Source: Micromonospora musae (lineage in GTDB: Bacteria > Actinomycetota > Actinomycetes > Mycobacteriales > Micromonosporaceae). From it: 64,000 bases of DNA. The notes under the pieces are model-generated. The model ran no database searches and was not told the origin of the DNA. It worked only from the letters and a program-made list of their open reading frames with translations. The stretch covers positions 62,001 through 126,000 of the forward strand of contig NZ_RAZT01000018.1 in the NCBI RefSeq assembly GCF_003626635.1. Direction: 5' to 3'. The position numbers were made by a program, and so were the translations under genes. Shown here piece after piece: positions 8,800 to 17,256 of the stretch (its first letter is position 1; the number at the start of each line of letters is the position of its first letter).

Positions 8800-9837
8800 G
8801 TGAAAGTCACCGACGAGGTACGGCAGATGCTGGGCGGCCTGGACCCGGCCCGGAACATCCCGCCTCCCGAAGAGAGCCGTCGCGAGCGGGACCTCGCCCG
8901 GATCCTCGCCACGGACCGCGCGGCGGAGACGGGCCGCCGAGCGGTTCCCCGTCGTCGGTTCGTGCTGGCGGCGGCCGGCGCGGTGGTCGTGGCGGCCGCC
9001 GGTGCCGTGGTGGCGGTCGAGACGTACCGCCAGCCGCCGCCCGCCTACGCGGCCACCCCGGCGATGCTCAGCTACGGGCCGCCGGCGAGCACGGAACCGG
9101 CGAGCATCCGGCTTCGGCGCCTGGCCACCGTGGCGGCGGCACAGCCGGTGCCCGCGCGGCCGGCCGGGACGGTGGAGCACCTGGAGTCGGCGAACTGGTT
9201 CCTGAACTCGTCCATCTCGGTCGGTCGGACGGCGTCTGCCGTCGTACCGCAGCAGTGGCGGTCCTGGCGCACCGACGACGACGCCGGCCGCATGGTCCGA
9301 CGGGATCTGCCGCCGGTCTTCCGGTCCGACGCCGACCGCAGGCAGTGGCGGAAGTGGGGCGGCCGCCTCGGGTCGTCGGAGGAGGTACGCGACTACCCAC
9401 CGGGCGAGTTCTACAGCGTTCTCCGCGGTGAGGTGCCGGCGCGTGCCGACCTGCTACGGCACTGGCTCAGCGCGGATACGTCGGCGGTGCCGGCGCCCGT
9501 GCAGTACCTGGAGGATGTCGCCCAGCTGGTCGGCGTGCGGCTGCTGAACCCGGCTCAGCGCGCCGCGGCGCTCACCCTCCTCGCGGACCTCCCGGGCATC
9601 ACGGTGACCGGCACCGTCACGGACCGCGCCGGACGGGTCGGTGAGGCCTTCTCGATCACGTCCGACGCGCACGGTCTGCCCGCCCAGTACACCGTGATCG
9701 TCGATCCGCGCTCCGGCGCCCTGTTGGGGTACGAAGAGCTGCTCACCACGACAGCCGGGAAGCTGAACGTGACCATCCCGGCGGTGATCACCTACCGCTC
9801 CTACCTGACGGCCGAGTACGCCCCCATGCCCCGCTGA
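8800..9837 (+). CDS. CU044_5270-family protein, sigma-linked membrane protein
   Basis: 345 residues. A short cytoplasmic N-terminus (about 50 residues) is followed by one membrane helix (RRRFVLAAAGAVVVAAAGA) and a long extracytoplasmic part, the layout of CU044_5270 proteins found behind actinobacterial ECF sigma genes. The GTG at 8800 is preceded by GAGGTGG and starts 2 bp after the sigma stop. The cytoplasmic tail could hold the sigma factor, with the outer part sensing envelope state, but no classical zinc anti-sigma HxxxCxxC motif is present. The role is inferred from position. Confidence 0.8.
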   Translation: MKVTDEVRQMLGGLDPARNIPPPEESRRERDLARILATDRAAETGRRAVPRRRFVLAAAGAVVVAAAGAVVAVETYRQPPPAYAATPAMLSYGPPASTEPASIRLRRLATVAAAQPVPARPAGTVEHLESANWFLNSSISVGRTASAVVPQQWRSWRTDDDAGRMVRRDLPPVFRSDADRRQWRKWGGRLGSSEEVRDYPPGEFYSVLRGEVPARADLLRHWLSADTSAVPAPVQYLEDVAQLVGVRLLNPAQRAAALTLLADLPGITVTGTVTDRAGRVGEAFSITSDAHGLPAQYTVIVDPRSGALLGYEELLTTTAGKLNVTIPAVITYRSYLTAEYAPMPR

Positions 9838-9842
9838 CGGGC

Positions 9843-9869
9843 TGTCACAAACAGGGAAGCCGTCTTGTC
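9843..9869 (+). promoter_or_regulatory. ECF41-like promoter TGTCACA-N16-TGTC before the cupin gene
   Basis: TGTCACA at 9843-9849 and TGTC at 9866-9869 with exactly 16 bases between. The ECF41 consensus I recall is TGTCACA-N16-CGTC, so only one -10 base differs. The downstream ATG is 34 bp away with a GGAGGAA ribosome-binding site. The same motif with identical spacing precedes the alpha/beta hydrolase gene at 12225, and an ECF41 sigma factor is encoded at 54.7-55.6 kb. Confidence 0.55.
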
Positions 9870-9902
9870 GTTCCGATAGACAGTCTCTGTTTGGAGGAAC
9901 GC

Positions 9903-10313
9903 ATGAGTGGTGAGCACGCACACCTGCCCCCGGGTGTCGAGGTGATCACGACCCAGCCGGAGGCGACGGCCGGGATCCCGGCCGGCGCGGAGGCGAGGAC
10001 CATCCGGGTCACGCTGCAGCCCGGTGACCCGGGCGCGCCGCCGCACCGGCACCCCGGGCCGCTCTTCGGCTACGTGACCCAGGGCGAGATCCTCTTCGAG
10101 CTGGAGGGGCAGCCGCCCCGGGTGCTCAAGGCCGGTGACGCCTTGTTCGAGCCCGGCGGCGACGTCATCCACTACCAGGGCGCCAACAACCTCCCGGATG
10201 CCCAGTCGCAGCTGGTGGTGACCATGTTCGCGCCGCCCGGCTCCCCGGTGCTGACCGTGGTCAGCGCCGAGGAGCTGGCCGAGCGGCGGCACCTGCGATA
10301 CACCCAGCCCTGA
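9903..10313 (+). CDS. cupin-domain protein
   Basis: 136 residues forming a single cupin barrel. The metal-site motif appears as HRHPGPLFGYVTQGEILFEL (about residues 44-63) and the second cupin motif as the PGGDVIHYQG stretch. Small cupins bind a divalent metal and act as dioxygenases, isomerases or sensors; the substrate is unknown. GGAGGAA sits 4 bp before the ATG. A TTG at 9891 is in frame but overlaps the ribosome-binding site, so the ATG is preferred. A TGTCACA-N16-TGTC promoter lies just upstream, matching the ECF41 regulon habit of controlling small redox or cupin genes. Confidence 0.88.
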   Translation: MSGEHAHLPPGVEVITTQPEATAGIPAGAEARTIRVTLQPGDPGAPPHRHPGPLFGYVTQGEILFELEGQPPRVLKAGDALFEPGGDVIHYQGANNLPDAQSQLVVTMFAPPGSPVLTVVSAEELAERRHLRYTQP

Positions 10314-10525
10314 CCGGCGCCGGCATCCCGATCTCCCGTTGAGCCGGTCGTAGCGGCCTCCGGCGCCGGCGAACTGCTTCTGCCGGCGATCGACGGCCAG
10401 GGGCCGCAGCGATGACGCGGCGGCTCGGACCGACCACGTCCAGGCGAGTCACCACCCCGTGCGCGCAACCTCCGTCGACGACGACTGACAGGTCGCGGCA
10501 TGCCCCCTGTTGAAAGAGAGAAGTA

Positions 10526-11416
10526 ATGACGATCAGTGCTGGCGCCCCTGTCGTGGTGGGTGTGGACGGCTCCACCGTCGGGTTGGACGCGGTACGGGTG
10601 GCGGCCCGAGAGGCGGCCCAGCGGCGGCGGCCGTTGCGGGTGGTGCACGCCTTCATCTGGCCGCTGATGGGTGTGTCGGGTCGCCCGGCGCCTGGCGGTC
10701 CGGTGGGTGGCGGTCTGCGGCATCAGGCTGAGCGGTACGTCGTGGAGGCGGTCGCCGAGGCCGGAAAGGTCGCGCCGGAGGTGCCGGTCACCGGCGCCGT
10801 CGTCGACGGTGAGGCGGCCACGGTGATGTTGGCGGCATCCCGGCAGGCCGCGCTGGTGGTGCTCGGGCACCGTGGCCTGGGTGGGTTCGCCGGCCTGCTG
10901 ATCGGCTCGGTGACGGTGCAGGTCGCTTCCCGGGCGCTCTGTCCGGTGCTGGTGGTCCGGGGTGAGCCGCGGGCCGACGGTCCGGTGGTGGTGGGCGTGG
11001 ACGGCTCGGAGTTGTCCCGTGCGGCGGTCGGGTTCGCGTTCGAGGAGGCCGCCTACCGGGACGTCCCGCTGGTCGCGGTGCACGCCTGGCGTTACCCCAC
11101 GCCGCTCGGTTCCGGCGACTTCGTGCCTCTGACGTACGACGTGGACGCGTACGGCGACGAGGTGGGTCGGGTCCTCGCCGAGTCGGTCGCCGGTTACGCC
11201 GAGCGTTATCCGCAGGTGGCTGTGCGGTACCGGCCGGTGCGCGGCACCGCGGCCCATGCACTGACGCAGGTGTCGAAGAGCGCCCAGTTGATGGTGGTCG
11301 GCGCGCACGGGCGCGGTGCGCTGGGCGGCCTGGTGCTCGGCTCGGTCAGCCACGCGGTGCTGCACCACGCGCACGCCCCGCTCGCCGTCATCCGCCAGGC
11401 AGCCGGCCGGCCCTGA
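10526..11416 (+). CDS. universal stress protein with tandem UspA domains
   Basis: 296 residues comprising two UspA domains (about 1-145 and 150-293). Each starts with PVVVGVDGS and each carries an ATP-binding G-x2-G-x9-G-S motif: GHRGLGGFAGLLIGS in the first and GAHGRGALGGLVLGS in the second. Double-domain Usp proteins in actinobacteria bind ATP and are induced by hypoxia, stationary phase and other stress. A purine-rich GAGAGAAG precedes the ATG. A strong hairpin follows the gene. It is probably monocistronic. Confidence 0.95.
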   Translation: MTISAGAPVVVGVDGSTVGLDAVRVAAREAAQRRRPLRVVHAFIWPLMGVSGRPAPGGPVGGGLRHQAERYVVEAVAEAGKVAPEVPVTGAVVDGEAATVMLAASRQAALVVLGHRGLGGFAGLLIGSVTVQVASRALCPVLVVRGEPRADGPVVVGVDGSELSRAAVGFAFEEAAYRDVPLVAVHAWRYPTPLGSGDFVPLTYDVDAYGDEVGRVLAESVAGYAERYPQVAVRYRPVRGTAAHALTQVSKSAQLMVVGAHGRGALGGLVLGSVSHAVLHHAHAPLAVIRQAAGRP

Positions 11417-11468
11417 CCAGTCGCAGTGCCGAGCAGGGACGTCCACATCGGCCGTGCCAACAGGCGAG

Positions 11469-11503
11469 CAGCTGGAGCCGGCCGTAGTGGCCGGCTCCAG
11501 CTG
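11469..11503. terminator. bidirectional hairpin terminator between Usp and hydrolase genes
   Basis: A perfect 15-bp stem (11469-11483 with 11489-11503) closes a 5-base GTAGT loop, in the gap between two convergent genes. There is no T-run, as is common for high-GC actinomycete terminators. Confidence 0.75.
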
Positions 11504-11511
11504 GCTCTGGT

Positions 11512-12225
11512 TCAGGCCGCGACGGCGTCGAGGATCGCGGCGGTGACCGCGTGGGGCTGGGAGACGGTGAGCGCGTGGGAGGCGCCGGCGATCTCGCGTA
11601 CGTCCTTGGCGCCGGCCCGGTCGGCCATCTGCCGGTGCAGGGCCACCGGGATGCAGAGGTCCTGGTCGCTGTAGACGAACCAGGAGGGGAGCGCCCTCCA
11701 GGCGGGAGTGTCGGTCGGCAGGCCGGTGGTGAGGGCGATCTCGGTGACCGGGCGTTGGGTTGCGCTCATCACGGCGGCCTGAGCGGCTGAGGTGTCGGCG
11801 GCGAACTGGTGGTGGAAGGCGTCGGGGCGAATAGCCAACTCGACTCCGCCGGTCGTGACCGGGCGCGCGGTCAGCGTCTCGCCGAGGGTGCTACCGGGGA
11901 ACCTGGTCGACAGCTCGAACGCGGACTCGCCGTGGTCCGGGGCGAACGCGCAGACGTAGACCAGGCCCGCGACCTTGTCGTGGCCGGTAGCAGCCTCGGT
12001 GATCACCATGCCGCCGTAGGAGTGGCCGACGAGCACCACGGGGCCGTCGACGGCGGCGATCACGTCGCTTAGGTAGGCAGCGTCCCCGGGCAGGCTGCGC
12101 AGCGGGTTGGCGACCGCGATCACGGGTACGCTGCTCGCCTGTAGCTGCTCGACGACTCCCGCCCAGCTTGCGGACTCGGCGAAAGCGCCGTGGACGAGGA
12201 CCACGGTTGGCTTCTGGTTGGTCAT
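11512..12225 (-). CDS. alpha/beta hydrolase
   Basis: 237 residues with the alpha/beta-hydrolase fold: oxyanion HG at residues 12-13, nucleophile elbow GHSYGG (Ser69), acid within YSDQD (187 or 189) and catalytic His217 in GASHALT. It resembles the small actinobacterial esterase/salicylate-esterase-like group. The substrate is unknown. A GGAGGA ribosome-binding site lies upstream of the ATG. The promoter region holds TGTCACA-N16-TGTC, the same motif as before the cupin gene, suggesting control by the same ECF sigma factor. Confidence 0.9.
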   Translation of the reverse strand: MTNQKPTVVLVHGAFAESASWAGVVEQLQASSVPVIAVANPLRSLPGDAAYLSDVIAAVDGPVVLVGHSYGGMVITEAATGHDKVAGLVYVCAFAPDHGESAFELSTRFPGSTLGETLTARPVTTGGVELAIRPDAFHHQFAADTSAAQAAVMSATQRPVTEIALTTGLPTDTPAWRALPSWFVYSDQDLCIPVALHRQMADRAGAKDVREIAGASHALTVSQPHAVTAAILDAVAA

Positions 12226-12264
12226 GATGTCCTCCTGGCACGCCTCTTGCTTGTCGGCAGCCGA

Positions 12265-12291
12265 GACAGCGCAGGTACGGGACTTGTGACA
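12265..12291 (-). promoter_or_regulatory. ECF41-like promoter TGTCACA-N16-TGTC before the hydrolase gene
   Basis: On the minus strand TGTCACA (12291-12285) and TGTC (12268-12265) are separated by exactly 16 bases, 39 bp before the ATG at 12225. It is identical in both boxes and spacing to the motif before the cupin gene at 9903. Confidence 0.55.
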
Positions 12292-12301
12292 GGGGTGTGC
12301 T

Positions 12302-12318
12302 CGCCATCACCGATGGCG
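12302..12318. terminator. small hairpin downstream of the DUF427 gene
   Basis: CGCCATC-ACC-GATGGCG forms a perfect 7-bp stem with a 3-base loop, 30 bp beyond the DUF427 stop on the minus strand. It may end that transcript. It also sits just upstream of the hydrolase promoter, so an operator role is possible. Confidence 0.35.
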
Positions 12319-12347
12319 CTTGGGCGGGGCGTGCTGGACCGACGCGA

Positions 12348-13112
12348 TCAGGAGAAGTGCGTCTTCGGCCGGGCCAGCCGCTCCCCGTCGACGATCAGGT
12401 CGACCTTCTCGTTGTAGAAGGCGATGAGCCCGGCGATCGGCAGCAGCGCCCCGGTGGGGAACTCGTACGACCAGGCCAGGTCCGGATGGATCGTGCCGTT
12501 GCCACGGACGGACCAGTATTGGCTGGTCCGGCCCTTGTACGGGCAGGCGGTCCTGGTCCCGGACGGGACGAGGTGCGCGAGGTTCACCTCGGTGCGGTTG
12601 AGGTAGTACCGGGTCGGCAGGCCGGTCTCGAAGAGCAGCACCGGCGACGTCGACTCGGCCAGGACGATCCCGTCGAGCTCCACCCGGACGCGGCGGGTGG
12701 AGCGCAGCGCGTCCACCCGCGCGTACGGGTTGCGGGGATGAACGAAGACCTCCTCGTCCTCCTCGAACCAGCTGTCCAGGGCGGCCCAGTCGAACCGGAC
12801 GGTCTCCGCCAACCCGGGTAGCGCGTCGTCGCCGTACCAGCGGACGGACGACGGGCGGGAGGTCTCGCCCAGTCGTACGCCGTGCACCCGTCCGGTCCCG
12901 CACCGGATCCGTTCCGTGCGGTGCTCGTCGATCAGGATGCTGCGGTTCACGTCGTCGATCGGGATGTAGTAGTGGGGGTAGAAGGGCCACTCCCACACGT
13001 ACTGCGCCCGTCGGGTGTCCAGCACCAGCTCACCCGCGAGGTACGCGCGGAGCCGGCGGGGCACCGGCTCGACGCGGTCGTCCGGGACGAACGCTCTCGG
13101 GTAGTCCGGCAC
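12348..13112 (-). CDS. tandem DUF427 domain protein
   Basis: 254 residues with two DUF427 domains. The C-terminal one is clearest (YYLNRTEVNLAHLVPSGT and CPYKGRTSQYWSVR, about residues 165-205). An N-terminal copy appears around residues 40-100. DUF427 proteins are small beta-rich proteins of unknown biochemical role, widespread in actinobacteria. No signal peptide or membrane helix is seen. No close operon partner: about 120 bp separate it from the genes on either side. Confidence 0.88.
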   Translation of the reverse strand: MPDYPRAFVPDDRVEPVPRRLRAYLAGELVLDTRRAQYVWEWPFYPHYYIPIDDVNRSILIDEHRTERIRCGTGRVHGVRLGETSRPSSVRWYGDDALPGLAETVRFDWAALDSWFEEDEEVFVHPRNPYARVDALRSTRRVRVELDGIVLAESTSPVLLFETGLPTRYYLNRTEVNLAHLVPSGTRTACPYKGRTSQYWSVRGNGTIHPDLAWSYEFPTGALLPIAGLIAFYNEKVDLIVDGERLARPKTHFS

Positions 13113-13229
13113 TTCTCCTCCGTTTCACAGCAACTGGGTCGGGAGAGGTACTGGCTCAACGATCAGCAGGCCCAGCGTGTCGCGCCCGCTGCGGCACTAC
13201 GACCCCGGCGGCGACCCGGGCCGTCCAGG

Positions 13230-14432
13230 TCAGGGTGTCGCCGGCCGACCGGCCTCGGCCAGCTCGTCGATGCGTACGGTGGCGATCCACTCCGGCGGGG
13301 TCGGCGCGTCCATCCCGATCAGGCCCGCGATCAGCCGGGCGGACTCCAGCGGCGCCGCCGGCCAGGGCGTGTACCCGTCGGTGAGTACCACGATGATCTG
13401 CGGTCGGTGCCGCAGCGCCTCGTCGACGCCGACCCGCATGTCGGTGCCGCCGCCTCCGGCGAGCCGCACCTCGCCGATGTTGTGCACGGCGCGCACCACG
13501 TGGACGGCGGCGTCGCAGGAGAGCACGGTGACCCGGTTACCGCCGATACCGACGGCCCGCAGCACCCCGCTCACCTCGGCCAGCGCCGCCGCGAGCCGGC
13601 CGTCCGACATGGAGCCGGAGGTGTCCACCACGATCGCCACCCGGGGCACCGGTTGCCGCAGCCGGGGCAGCACCACTCCGCGCATCGACTGGGAGCGTCG
13701 CGACGGCCGCTGGTAGGTGTAGTCGACCGCGCCGCCGGCCCACGCGGCCGCTTCCCGTACCGCGCCGCTGAGGGCCCGTCGCCAGTCGACGGTGGGTTCC
13801 AGCACGGCGTCCGCCCACCGTCGCCAGCCCGCCGGCACGTCGCCCCGGGCGCGGGACGCGGAGCGGATCTGCTGGGCGCTGTCGCGGCGGATCGCGCCCG
13901 CCTCCACCTCGCTGACCCCCTCGCCCCCGCCGTCGCCGGTCTCCCACGGCCGGGCGACCCCGTGGGCGCCGGAACCGCAGTCGTGCCCGCCGGTCACCTC
14001 GGGTGGAAGCAACGTCAGGTAGCGCTCGAAGAGCAGCCCGGACGGCAGGCTATAGGTCTTCGGTTCCAGCCGGCCGGGGGGCAGTGGCAGCCGGTCGGCG
14101 AGGAGGTCGTCGTTGATCTCGCAGTCCTGGGCCACGTTGATCCGATGATGGTCACGGCCCTGTGCGGCGGCGAGCCGGTCGGCTCGGGTGTGGTGGTCGC
14201 GCAGCAGGTGGGCGACCTCGTGGATCCAGACCGCGGCGAGCTGCGGCACGGGCAGCTCCGAGACGAAGTCGGGGTTGACGTAGCAGCGCCACCGCCGGTC
14301 GACGCCCATCGTCGGCACGGCCCGGGACTCGACGACGGTGACGCTGTAGAGCGCCGAGGCCAGGTAGGGCCGGTCCTGCGCGGCCCGGAACCGGGCGGCG
14401 AGCAGCTTCGTCCGGTCCAGCGCCGGGCTCAT
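13230..14432 (-). CDS. VWA-like domain metallopeptidase (DUF2201 type)
   Basis: 400 residues. The N-terminal putative metallopeptidase domain carries the zinc motif HEVAH at 71-75. The C-terminal VWA-like domain has a complete MIDAS start DTSGS (270-274) and a later GGGGTD metal-site Thr. DUF2201 proteins pair with MoxR-type ATPases, which are thought to load or activate them. Here the ATG overlaps the ATPase stop by one base (TGATG), so the two are coupled. It is the last gene of the SDR-LRR-ankyrin-MoxR-VWA operon. The target of the protease or adaptor is unknown. Confidence 0.9.
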   Translation of the reverse strand: MSPALDRTKLLAARFRAAQDRPYLASALYSVTVVESRAVPTMGVDRRWRCYVNPDFVSELPVPQLAAVWIHEVAHLLRDHHTRADRLAAAQGRDHHRINVAQDCEINDDLLADRLPLPPGRLEPKTYSLPSGLLFERYLTLLPPEVTGGHDCGSGAHGVARPWETGDGGGEGVSEVEAGAIRRDSAQQIRSASRARGDVPAGWRRWADAVLEPTVDWRRALSGAVREAAAWAGGAVDYTYQRPSRRSQSMRGVVLPRLRQPVPRVAIVVDTSGSMSDGRLAAALAEVSGVLRAVGIGGNRVTVLSCDAAVHVVRAVHNIGEVRLAGGGGTDMRVGVDEALRHRPQIIVVLTDGYTPWPAAPLESARLIAGLIGMDAPTPPEWIATVRIDELAEAGRPATP

Positions 14433-15601
14433 CAGCTCAGGCGTCCGGAGAGGTGCAGCACCTCCGCGAAGGCGTCGATCGCCGCGGGTACGGGCCAGGA
14501 CGGTTGGCGGAGGGCGGCGAGGTCCATCGCCGCGCGGGCGGCCACGTCCGGCACGCCGGCCTTCACCGCCTTCTCCAGCACCACCCAGGCGGCCTCCCAG
14601 CGTCGCTCGTCGACCCGGCCCTGCACGGCGGAGATCACGGCGGTGAGGAAGGCGAGCTGCCGGTCGCCCCGTTCCGGCAGCGTGAAGGCGTCGGGGTCGG
14701 CCAGCACCCGCTCCGGGTCGGGCAGGTCGAGGTTGTCCAGGTAGGTGACGAACTCCAGGCCGGCGCCGTCGCCCACCGCGCCGACCAGCGTCAGCGACAA
14801 CGCCTCGCGGCCGGTGCCGCTGCAGTGGTGGAAGGTGAGCAGCCGCAGCGCCATCTCCCAGGTGCGCGGCGACGGCCAGGCGCCGCCGCGAGCCTCCGCG
14901 TCGGTGGGCAGGTGGTGGGCCAGCCCGGGCCGGGCGGTGAGGAAACCGGCGACGGCGCCGCGCGCCCGGGCCAGCGCCGACGCGGCCCGGGCCGGTTCGA
15001 CCGTCGGCACGGTCACCGCCGGCCAGGTGCCGGCCAGGCCCCGCGCCACGGTGCGGGGGTCGTGCGTCCAGTGCAGGTGTACGAAGCGGTTGGCCAGCGG
15101 CGGCGCGAGGTGCCAGCCGTCGGCGGCGCTGGTCGGCGGGTTGGCCGCGGCGACGATCCGCACGGCGGCCGGTAGGTGCAGGCTGCCGATCCGGCGTTCC
15201 AGCACCACCCGCAGCAGCGCCGCCTGCACCGCCGGCGGCGCGGAGGAGAGCTCGTCGAAGAAGAGCAGCCCGGTGCCGCCCCGGGCCAGTCGTACCGCCC
15301 AGTCGGGCGGCGCCATCGGCACCCCGTCGGTGGCGGGGGAGTCGCCGACGATCGGCAGCCCGGAGAAGTCGGACGGCTCGTGCACGCTGGCGATCACGGT
15401 CTCCAGCGGGGTGCCGAGCCCGTCGGCGAGTTGTTGCAGGGTGGCGGACTTGCCGATGCCCGGCTCGCCCCAGAGCAGCACCGGCAGGTTGGCCGCCACC
15501 GCGAGGGCCAGCGCCTCGACCTTCGGGTCGCGGGCCGGCTCGGAGCGCCAGTCGCGGGTGGCGGCGACCAGCGCGTCGGCGTCGGCGAGTCGAGCGTTCA
15601 C
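14432..15601 (-). CDS. MoxR-type AAA+ ATPase
   Basis: 389 residues from the GTG at 15601, which overlaps the ankyrin gene stop as GTGA. Walker A GEPGIGKS at 45-52, Walker B LLFFDE at 112-117 and sensor-1 Asn in AAANPP (about 154) are intact. This is the core of a MoxR-family ATPase that couples ATP hydrolysis to remodelling of a VWA partner. The partner is the adjacent HExxH/VWA protein. Location in an operon with ankyrin and LRR proteins suggests these scaffolds bring targets to the ATPase-VWA machine (inference). Confidence 0.92.
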   Translation of the reverse strand: MNARLADADALVAATRDWRSEPARDPKVEALALAVAANLPVLLWGEPGIGKSATLQQLADGLGTPLETVIASVHEPSDFSGLPIVGDSPATDGVPMAPPDWAVRLARGGTGLLFFDELSSAPPAVQAALLRVVLERRIGSLHLPAAVRIVAAANPPTSAADGWHLAPPLANRFVHLHWTHDPRTVARGLAGTWPAVTVPTVEPARAASALARARGAVAGFLTARPGLAHHLPTDAEARGGAWPSPRTWEMALRLLTFHHCSGTGREALSLTLVGAVGDGAGLEFVTYLDNLDLPDPERVLADPDAFTLPERGDRQLAFLTAVISAVQGRVDERRWEAAWVVLEKAVKAGVPDVAARAAMDLAALRQPSWPVPAAIDAFAEVLHLSGRLS

Positions 15602-17256
15602 TGCTCCATCCACTCCTCGAGGATCTGCAGGATCAGGCGCGGGCCCGGAGGCTCCTCGTCGTCCTCTTCGTGCATCTCGACCTTGTAGCCGGCCACCTCG
15701 ACGGCGCCGAACCCGTTCTCGTCCTCCACGGTCGGGTCCGCGCCGGCCTCCAGCAGGGCGCGGACCATCTCCGGGGTGCCCCCGTCGCCGGCCGCGACGT
15801 GCAGCGCGGTGCGCTTGCGGCGGTCCTGCGCGTCGACCGGTACGCCCGCGTCGACCAGCCGGCCGACCAGGGCGGCGTCGTCGAGGGAGCGGACGTGGTG
15901 CAGCAGCGTTCCGCCGCGGCCGTCGCCCATCCGCGGGTCGAGTCCGGCGTCCAGCAGCGCGGCCAGCGCGGCGGTGCCGCCGTGCTGGATGCGCAGCAGC
16001 ACTTCGCGGCGGAGCTGCTTCAGCGGTCGGGGCAGGTGGTCGGTCGAGCCACGCCAGGCCGCCACCGCACTCAAACAGCCGGCGACCTGCCCGCCCAGAC
16101 CGCCGAGCAGCTGCTCGCGGCGAACCTCCTCCGGCGGGTGCGACGTCGGGTCGAGCCGGCCGTCGGCGTGCCGCAGCGTGTGCCACTCGCCCCGGCACCG
16201 CACCGGGACGTCCCGGCGCAGGTCTATCCGGTCGTGGGCGGGCGCCGCCGGGGTGGCCGGGAAAAGCACCTCGCGGACCAGGGGGTGCAGCTCGGCCGGG
16301 TCGAGCAGGCCGTGCCGGATCAGTTCGAGGTCCGCCGGTCGCTGGTAGACCGGGCCGGCCAGCACGGGGGAGTAGTAGTGCTGCCGGTCGTAGTCGAGCA
16401 GTCGCGCCGTGACGCGGTGCGGCTCGTGGCGTACCTCGGCCGTCGGCTGCTCGTCGTGCCGGATGACCAGCCGGTCGAGGTCGTAGCGCTCGCGCAGCCG
16501 GGTCAGCTCGGCGGCCAACCCCACCGGCAGGGCCAGTTCGATCAGCGCGGTGGCGAGGTAGTTGCGGCGGCGCCCCTCTGGTGGGGTGGTGTCGAGGTCC
16601 ACGCCGGCCGCCGACCAGGCGCCGACGGGGTCGCCCGCGGCGATCAGCCGGTCGAAGACCTCGGCTCGGGTCGCCGGATCCGCCTCATCGACCTGCGTCG
16701 GGTACGCCTCGAACGGCCGCACCGACCCGTCGGCCTCGAAACCCGGCAGGCGTTGCGGCGTGCCGCCGTACGCCGCGCGGAGCCCGTCGACGTGCTCGGT
16801 GCTCCAGAACACCGGCGGTAGGTCCGGCCAGCCGGGGTTCGCCTCGGCGCCGGCCCGCACCTCCAGCCGCAGTCGCTGCGACCCGTCCACCGTCTTCGGG
16901 GCTCGTAGCACCAGGATCGCGTCGTCGGCGCCGATCCGTCCCGCGCGGGTCGACAGCAGCCAGTCGTGGTGGGTGGCGAGGCTGGTGCGCCCGCCGAGGA
17001 CCCGGGGTAGGTGCCAGCGCAGCAGGTCCGGGGCGAGCGCGGCCAGGTCCGCCTCGACGAGGTCGGCCTGCCGGGCCCCGTGGGCGCGGCGCACCTCGGC
17101 CAGGTCGAGGTCGACGTCGATCCGGCCGGCGGCGCAGCCTGCCCGCCAGTCGCCGTCGGCGCGGGCGGCCGCCGCCGCCTCGATCATCGCCGGTGGTACG
17201 GCGTACCGGCGGATGCGCTGCCAGACGGGCAGCTCGGCAAGGGTCGGTTGGTTCAC
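15598..17256 (-). CDS. ankyrin-repeat protein A with a large uncharacterised N-terminal region
   Basis: 552 residues from the GTG at 17256 (GTGA overlap with the LRR gene). Residues 1 to about 420 form a region I cannot assign, shared with the ankyrin protein encoded at 19.9-21.4 kb: both have a PPAM start, a GDWR-x2-CAAG motif, then APDLLRxxLPR and LHPLV(R/H)E(V/A)LFP. Residues about 430-525 hold three ankyrin repeats (GGTLLHHVRSLDD, KRTALHVAAGDGG, ADPTVEDENG), with an acidic tail before the stop. Ankyrin repeats bind proteins. The gene precedes the MoxR ATPase gene with 4-bp overlap, so it may be its adaptor. Confidence 0.85.
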   Translation of the reverse strand: MNQPTLAELPVWQRIRRYAVPPAMIEAAAAARADGDWRAGCAAGRIDVDLDLAEVRRAHGARQADLVEADLAALAPDLLRWHLPRVLGGRTSLATHHDWLLSTRAGRIGADDAILVLRAPKTVDGSQRLRLEVRAGAEANPGWPDLPPVFWSTEHVDGLRAAYGGTPQRLPGFEADGSVRPFEAYPTQVDEADPATRAEVFDRLIAAGDPVGAWSAAGVDLDTTPPEGRRRNYLATALIELALPVGLAAELTRLRERYDLDRLVIRHDEQPTAEVRHEPHRVTARLLDYDRQHYYSPVLAGPVYQRPADLELIRHGLLDPAELHPLVREVLFPATPAAPAHDRIDLRRDVPVRCRGEWHTLRHADGRLDPTSHPPEEVRREQLLGGLGGQVAGCLSAVAAWRGSTDHLPRPLKQLRREVLLRIQHGGTAALAALLDAGLDPRMGDGRGGTLLHHVRSLDDAALVGRLVDAGVPVDAQDRRKRTALHVAAGDGGTPEMVRALLEAGADPTVEDENGFGAVEVAGYKVEMHEEDDEEPPGPRLILQILEEWMEQ

